DNA of 64,000 nt, from NCBI GenBank assembly GCA_016081115.2, contig JABTTQ020001745.1, positions 434,001 through 498,000 on the forward strand. Direction: 5' to 3'. The DNA is from Rehmannia glutinosa. Taxonomy: Eukaryota; Streptophyta; Magnoliopsida; Lamiales; Orobanchaceae. The notes beneath the pieces are model-generated. The model worked only from the letters and a program-made list of their open reading frames with translations, searched no databases and was not told the origin of the DNA. The position numbers and the translations under genes were made by a program. Position 1 is the stretch's first letter; each line of letters begins with the position of its first letter. Shown piece by piece: positions 57,285-64,000 of this stretch.

Positions 57285-58320
57285 CGGAACAAGCTTGATG
57301 ACCAAAGCAAGATTAGTAGCTCAAGGGTATTGTCAAGAAGAAGGTATTGATTATGATGAAACATTTGCACCCGTAGCACGTTTAGAAGCTATTCGTATTT
57401 TACTTGTCTATTCTTGTTTTAAAAATTTTAAGTTTTACCAAATGGATATTAAGTCCGCATTTTTAAATGGCTTTATTCAAGAAGAAGTCTATGTAAAACA
57501 ACCTCCGGGGTTTGAAATTTTTTCTTGGCCTAATGATGTTTATAAACTTAAAAAGGTCTTGTATGGTTTAAAACAAGCACCCCGTGCATAGTATGATAGA
57601 CTTAGCTCTTTTGTTTTGCAAAATGGTTTTACAAGAGGTAAAGTTGATACTACTCTCTTTGTGTTTGAAAAAGGGCAAGATTGTTTACTTGTGCAAATTT
57701 ATGTTGATGATATCATTTTTGGTGCTACTAATGAATCCTTGTGCAAGAAATTTTTAAGTTGATGCAAGGTGAATTTGAGATGAGCATGATGAGGGAGCTA
57801 AATTTCTTTCTTGGACTTCAAATCAAGCAATGCCAAGAAGGTATCTATATTTCATAATCAAAGTATACAAAAGAACCTTTGAAGAAGTTAGGCATTGAAG
57901 AAGGAAGGAAAAAATCTCTACTCCTACGGGAGCAATATCAAAATGGACAAAAGTTTGAGAAAAGGCATATTGGTTGACAAACAAATTCGAGGTATGTTTA
58001 TCTATGTTTACCACTCCTTTAGACGTGACATTCTTTATGCCTTATGTCTATATGCTCGACTTCAAAAATATCCCAACGAATCTCATTAAAGTGCCATTAA
58101 AAGAAATTTTCAAATATTTGAAAGGCATTTCTTCTTATGGCTTGTTTATCCAAAGTTTTAAAACGTTCCTGTTTTTCGGGATAACAAGTCCGTTGTTTAT
58201 TATCTCTCAAAATATGGTTCGTCATAATCGAACTAAACATATTGAGATTCGATATCTTTTTCTAAGGGATTGCGTTTCTAAAAACGAAAAAATGAGATGT
58301 GTTTAATTCCGTCTCAAGGA
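57285..58320 (+). pseudogene. Copia reverse transcriptase / RNase H remnant
   Basis: Reads KARLVAQGYCQEEGIDYDET, FAPVARLEAIRILL, YQMDIKSAFLNGFIQEEVYV, QPPGFE, LKKVLYGLKQAPRA, then a TAG, LVQIYVDDIIFGATNESL (YVDD catalytic motif), and after a frame change MMRELNFFLGLQIKQ. The RNase H part is barely readable. Stops and frame changes make it inactive. Confidence 0.88.
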
Positions 58321-59670
58321 TAACTCACGAACATTTGTTTTTTATCGTTAACCGCCGAGTCTTTTACCTCATTTCGAGATTGTTTAGACATTATGTATAT
58401 TGAATGAGGTCTATGTTTGCATTTCGCACGTTTTTAAAACTTAGGGGTGAAAAATCAGATTTTTAGATCAAAATTCGGACAGCAGAATAACAGATTGCTC
58501 CAGGTACCCATTTAAGGGAGGTCGACCGGTCGACCTATGCCTGGACCGGTCGACCTACCCTTCAACCGGTCAACCAGCTCGTTTTTGTTGTTAAAATCTA
58601 TTCTGTCCTCAATATTCTCATTTTCACAGGTTTTCTTCTATTTTTCGACCCCTTTGCAAATTTCACACACAATTCACTCAAAATGATTTCCTTCTTGTAA
58701 ATTATATATTTTTGAGTTTATACTTGTGTTATATCATCCATGATACCCGACCTCTCCGATTAATTGGTAAGAATTCTTCTTCTTTATCTCAATTGGGTTG
58801 AACCCTTGAGATTGTGCTTCATATTTGATATCTTGTTGGGATTCTTATATATGTGTGTTGGGCATGTTAATTGATGTTGGATGATAATTGTATACATTTG
58901 GTGATGAAAAATTTGGCTTGATTATTTTTACAAGGGCTATATACATCTTCTATATTCTTTGACGCCTGCCAAGTGTTCGATAAAACGTTTCAATGAAAAA
59001 TTCATCACCTACATGATTCTCTCAATTTCAAAAGTCTTATATATTTATAGAGATCATATTTTGCCAATGAAAAGAGCTTTTAAAACCTTCACTAGTCATT
59101 TGATAAATCATTCCCCTAGCTCTTGGAACTTGAAGCTCAAAATTCTATAGCTCGATATATTTGCGCACTTTGATATGATAATATGATGTTTTTATCGTGC
59201 TAACATTCTTTTTGATGATTTCAAAGGGGGAGAAACAGGTTGTAAGCCTATTAGCTCATAGAAGCTAAAAATAAGCTCACGAAAGAAGCTATAAGCTATG
59301 GCTCTTTTAAGCCAAAAGCTTGGATATAAACTAGTACATTGGACATATCTTGGACTTGTGATACTTGTTTTATGATTGTCTTTGACAGGGGGAGCTTCTT
59401 AGCTCGTGATTCTTATGGTTATGTTGTAAAAGCTAAAGCTTTTAGCTTTTGTATGGATGCTTATTTACCTATCTTGATGTGCATGATGATAGGGGGAGCT
59501 TTTGCTAATTATTTGGAAAATCTTTATTCCCTTCCTTGTGTTTTTTTTGGAAAATTGGTTGCTTCAAACGGATAGTTATATTTTACCGGAAAATCATTTT
59601 TGATTTTAAAATCGACCTCTTAAAATTTCTTAAAATTGTTTTGGTTTGTAATAATAAAAAAGGGGGAGAT
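58321..59670 (+). other. Copia 3' non-coding region with repeated purine tracts
   Basis: AGGGGGAG-type tracts at about 59226, 59389, 59492 and 59660, the last one next to the 3' LTR. GTCGACCGGTCGACC-type motifs at 58530-58570. No ORF with a recognised domain. Confidence 0.6.
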
Positions 59671-60937
59671 TGTTTGATAAATGTTTTTATCATGATTTTG
59701 ATGATTTTGTTTCAAAGGGTTTTTACACCAAAACAATGTTTGAAAATGTTGTCCAAATACTCCCGATTGTTTTAAAATGTTTTTACAAATTTTTCGTAGT
59801 ATTTCTTGAAGTTTGTTTTCGATAAAAATTGAACAACACTTCCGTTTTTGTTGGATCGGTCGCTATAGGGCAACCCGTGCATGAAGATGTATTTTGACAG
59901 AAAATGCAACAGAAGTAAAATAGGTGAGGTCGACCGGTACCTGGGAGATTTTCTGAAGGACGGAACTCCCTGGACTACAACTTTGAGGACCTCGATTGGT
60001 CCAACACAAGGTCGACTAGTCGGACCCCCCGTCGACCGGTTGCCCTGTGTAAAAATGAGGTTTTTATTTTCAACGTCTATTTCTACGCGACCGGTCGCCC
60101 TAACGTTTTGACAGCAAAATTCTAGCCGTTGACAGCAGACAATTTTTCCTTATTTTGTGGGATTGATTTCTAATAGCTATATTCTTGATTTTAATTGCAT
60201 TTTTCTGTAAATTCTCAATCCCCAAGAGGAGCCTATCCTTGATCAATCATCTCCTATAAATAGAGGATGATTTGAAGCAACACAATATGAGAGAAAACTA
60301 CAACACAACAAGATACATTCAAACAAACACTTTTGTTCTTCTATTTCAATATTCTTGTTGTAATAGCCTAAGGTCTTACACTTTCACATCTTGAGGTCTA
60401 GGCTTAATTCTTGATTACACTTGCACTCAAATTTGTATTGTTCATTATAGAGTTGTAATCTTGAATTTTTGTGGTCATCATTCAACACAAGATATTCTTG
60501 TGAGTGTTCTTGTGGTAAGAACACACTTGGGTGATCTAGTTGTTAGGTGCAAGAAGATTGTGGTAATCTTCTTATTGAAGAGTGTGGTGCTCTTTGACGT
60601 GTTGAAGAATTTGGTGTTCTTCAAGGTTGAAGATTGTGGTGATCTTTACAAGGTGCCGTTGAGGGAAGATTGTGGTAATCTTCTAGGGAGATTGTGGTAA
60701 TCTCCAATGTGGTGTTGAAGAAGAGTGTGGTGCTCTTCAAGGTGATATTGTAAGGTGTTGTTGTATTAATCGTGGTAATTAAGAAAATCTTTTTTCTTTT
60801 TGAAATCCATCCCGGAGATACTTCCCGCACCTTTATTCTTGTCTTGGCTTGTTTGATTCGAAAAAGAGGGCATAATCGATAAAATGGAGATAATCTATTC
60901 ACCCCTCTCTAGATTATCGTAGCCGCTTGGACTTATA
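59671..60937 (+). repeat. Copia 3' LTR
   Basis: Starts TGTTTGATAAATG right after AAAAAGGGGGAGAT. TATAAATA at 60255-60262. Ends GGACTTATA. Holds the second hairpin array. Confidence 0.88.
60551..60782 (+). repeat. Array of eight GTGGT-loop hairpins, 3' LTR copy
   Basis: Same eight hairpins as in the 5' LTR. Differences mostly keep the pairing: the third has loop TTGGT and GTTCTTC, the fourth has GATCTTTA (G-T pair), the sixth has GTGGT and AATCTCC (full pairing). The eighth has one closing mismatch. Confidence 0.9.
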
Positions 60938-63900
60938 ATCTATATATAGAAAGAAAATCCCTTCTTTTCAGGATGGATTCCCCTCCTAAGCCTTTGAAGC
61001 TCTTGTGCTCCCGTGCGAAAGGCCTTGTGGTGTTCTTCACGACCTAGCTCTCATCTCTCAGAAGACTTCAAATCTTATGTTCCTGTGTAATTTGATGTAT
61101 TGTGTTGTGTATGAAGTGATTAATTTTCGTGCAAGCCTTGGTCCCTTTATATAGGTACTTGGAGAGTTCACTTGCAGAGTTCTGGTAGGATTAGGAGACT
61201 AATTCATTCCTAGAAACGTCGCACGCCCATGTCAACCCACACGGCCGGTCGTGCAATAGGAATTCGCTCATAGAGTCTTCACTAAAGTTGTAGCCCTTTC
61301 TCTTAGCTTTCCGTAGCCACTTGAATCACCTCAATATCAACTTTTAGAGAACGTTATGGCCAAATTACTAAACCCTGCCAGTGCTAAAAATTGTTAGCGC
61401 ATTTTGACGTTTTTGAAGGAAATTCTCTTTTCTTTAACTGTCCATCCTTCTTTCCTTCATATCATTGCTAGTACATTAGCTCTTGACCTATACTTTGGAA
61501 CGTGATATAGCCTTTTATCCAATTTAGCTCCATTTCTTGTAAAATTCACAAGAGTACGCAGATATCACGCCCAACAAAGGAAAACCAAGTAAAACACACT
61601 AAATATACATGCAAATATATCCATTATATATCATTTTAAGCCCCTAAATCCACGTATATTTTACACGTAACAAAATCTCCCAAACATAAAGCATTGCTTG
61701 TCCTCGAGCAAATTAAGAAAAATAATAGCAAGGGGTAAAAATATCACACAAGAACACTATAAACACTTAATCTCATTTGACTCCATACTCAAGTAAATCA
61801 TGCAATTTAATATCAAAAAGTCATCATTCATAAGCTCGGCATAATCAATACTCTCTTGGGTACTCGACATTGCGACTCACAATTAGATAGTGTATCACTC
61901 GACTCTCAAAAGTTTATGGAAAGTGTTTACGCTCAAAATTAATTCAGTGAAAGTAGAACTACCATAGACTTGCAAATCGTCTAACATCTCGACCACTTTT
62001 GTGTGCACAATCTAAGAATCAAAAAGGACTTTTCATTAGGTTGTAATGTAGGCTCCTTGGTAAGGGTAGGGAAAATTTGGATTAAGCGAGTTGACTTGAG
62101 CAAATAGAATTTAAGTATACAAACTTACAACTCACCAACCAATTTTATCTAAAAATCATTCTCAAGATAATTTTCTTTTCAACTCAACTCCACCCTTATT
62201 TCTCCCTTTTCATTCTTTAGGCCTTTTTGCCTCTTTTCTTTTCTTTACCTTCAATCTCTCAATTTTTCACAATTTTCAGAATTTCTCTTTTCTTTGACTC
62301 GATTTTCTCTTCTTTTTTAGAGATATTCTTTCTTTTGAGCTTCATTCTTTCTTCATTCACCCAGATACTCTTCATCCCCCTTTTTTTTTTGCCAACTTCC
62401 TCTCTTTTTTCATAAATTTTTCACATCATCTCCCCCAAACTTGTTCATTTTCTATAAGCTCAAGAAATTTCAGGAATAAAATCATGTTTAAATTTTAAAG
62501 ATCAATGTGGCTAACAATAAAAAGTTTTGACTCAAAATTGGCTGACTAGGGAATCCTGAGTTCATAGGTTGGCTTTATAGGCTAAATAGGCTAAAACAAA
62601 GATGGCTTTAAATCATTTTCAAAAATTGCACACACACATGGCTTCAATGAAGATACCAGAGCAAGTTCTAGAGTCCTATCAATCATGAATGACACATTCA
62701 AGAAAAAATAAGCTGCATAATATAAAGCAGTTTAAGGCACAAAAGCTCACAGGCTTATTTTTCGCAACATCCTCAAATACCCAATTTTCTCAACTAATGC
62801 TAGGCAAATAAATGACATATTCCCAACAATTCATCACATTGTTCCCAGAAGTATGTTATTTCATTCTATAAAATGCTCATAGTAAAATCATACGGAAGCT
62901 GAGCATTTTCGAAAACCTTGATTACAAATCACACATAAAAGCAATTAAACGTGCTAAAGCGGTAAACTTGCAAAAAATATAAAAATCAAAAATTCGAAAA
63001 TTTTTAATGCAGAATGCTCTACATGCAATCCTAACTGTAAGAAAGTACTAAATTACACATTCTTGACAACCCCCCCAAACAAAAAATATGTTTCGTCCCA
63101 AATATATAAGAAAATTATCAAAAGAAAGAGGAATGCATAAAGAGTACTTACCTGGATCGTTCCGGTGAAGCCGAGAAGCTCGTCTGTCAAATTTGAAATC
63201 GGAGAAGCAGATCGCACGGTTGGGTCGGGTCGTGTGCGTCTGCATTTTTTTTTCTTTTTTTCATTTTTTTTTGTTTTTTTTGTTTTTTTTTATTTTTTTC
63301 CTTTTTTTTATTTTGTTTTTTTACCCCGGGGTTTATCGCAACGCCTCTTGGGTTGCCTCCAACAAAGTACTACGTTTTTGTTGAATGGCGTTGCACTGTT
63401 TTCTCGGATTAAGTTGAGTATCGCTTGGGAATTTGCCTTTTTAATGTTGGCCTCCCACTGCAGTAGCGATTTTGGGCTACTTGAGTCTCCAAATATTTCA
63501 GTCTCGCACTCAACAAAAACGATGTTAAAAACAATGAAGAGAAAAAAAAATCGAAAAAAGGAAAAAAATAAAAAATTACAAAAAAATGCATCAATTAAGA
63601 TTGAACTACTTATTACTATATCTAAGTAGAATCCATCAATTCTCGGCAACGACGCCAAAAACTTGTTCGCCCAAAATATTTGGATCATACAACTGCAAGT
63701 ATACAATGTAGTTTATAGAATAATGGCAAACAAGGTCATATTCCTCAGGGATTGATATGTGAAACACTTAGGCTATAATAACATCACATTCCAATTTTAT
63801 TGAAGCGACCGAATATCGAGTTTGTAATAAAAATCGAAAATAACAAGAAAATAAATAAATTTGTGAACCCCACAAGTACATTCAACAACCACAGGAGCAA

Positions 63901-64000
63901 CCTTGGGCACATAATCTCAACATATTTCTTCAATATTATATCCAACTAAAGTTTCAATAACCAATTCATGCAATTCTATGGGTTCAATTCCTAAATAGTT
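60938..64000 (-). mobile_element. Non-coding LTR element (LARD-like, Athila-type), minus strand, runs off the window
   Basis: Reverse-complemented, the primer-binding region reads TTTTTGGCGTCGTTGCCGAG (63635-63655) with LTR text to its right (63660 to the window end). A purine tract GTTTGGGAGATTTTG at about 61675 precedes the 3' LTR (60938-61672, cut short by the copia LTR). The 2-kb interior has no ORF beyond T-run artefacts; it includes 'ggaggcaacccaagaggcg' (reverse) typical of this group and poly(T) at 63241-63320. Confidence 0.65.

Larger units (their letters stand above)
54059..60937 (+). mobile_element. Ty1/copia element with truncated 5' LTR
   Basis: 5' LTR remnant 54059-55028, primer-binding site TGGTATCAAAGCC at 55031-55043, gag, a gap where protease and integrase should be, an RT remnant, a long purine-tract-rich non-coding region and a full 3' LTR at 59671-60937. 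Frame changes and stops in gag and RT show it is not autonomous. Confidence 0.88.

Noticed and set aside
60461..60902. Open frames across the copia LTR
   Set aside because: They arise from the hairpin repeats; neither strand shows a known domain.
63165..63629. Phe-rich open frame
   Set aside because: It is a translation of poly(T) runs inside a non-coding LTR element; no domain.

Overview
This window is nuclear DNA from a flowering plant, most likely a eudicot. The intergenic DNA is AT-rich, one host gene carries a typical plant domain pair, and almost everything else is plant-type transposable elements (MULE, CACTA, hAT, Helitron, Ty1/copia, Ty3/gypsy) at different stages of decay. I see no tRNA, rRNA, CRISPR or bacterial-type operon.

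The only confident host gene is an intronless zinc-finger homeodomain (ZHD) transcription factor at 5297-6307 (+). It has a CT-rich leader and a short upstream ORF that overlaps its start codon. Left of it lie a decayed Ulp1/mobile-domain-type fragment (about 220-560), a diverged tandem duplication (888-1720), a hAT-like element packed with ACCGGT motifs (2772-3254) and a GC-richer block that may be of organelle origin.

From 7.2 to 21.2 kb two MULE DNA transposons dominate. MULE1 (about 7181-13588) carries, all on the minus strand, a broken transposase fused in frame to a plant mobile domain (PMD) gene, then a MYB/SANT-like gene. An 8-bp-TSD MITE sits inside the last PMD exon. MULE2 (about 16816-21242) carries a decayed transposase on the plus strand facing a truncated DUF1985/Ulp1-type gene on the minus strand. 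Its two subterminal zones are filled with GGCACGATATCGTGCC-like palindromes. MULE1 has hairpins of a different sequence in the matching positions.

From 22 to 38 kb there are copia LTR remnants, a gypsy LTR inserted among them, a gypsy pol region (G1) whose reverse transcriptase contains an apparent micro-inversion, the G1 tandem repeats and 3' LTR, a CACTA element nested in another CACTA (both with ATA target duplications), a probable Helitron, an LTR-like block and a small MULE-like element with its own palindrome.

From 38.3 to 50.2 kb is a minus-strand gypsy element (G2) with two LTRs, gag and an extra coiled-coil ORF. It is split by a plus-strand LTR element (41788-48270) that has three LTR copies. 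After that come a copia gag fragment, a third gypsy remnant (G3, 51.36-53.98 kb), a copia element (54059-60937) and a minus-strand LTR element with no coding capacity that runs off the window.

The most unusual signal is in the copia LTRs (54579-54812 and 60551-60782). Each holds eight consecutive short hairpins with different stems and a nearly constant five-base GTGGT loop, lying in the predicted transcribed leader.
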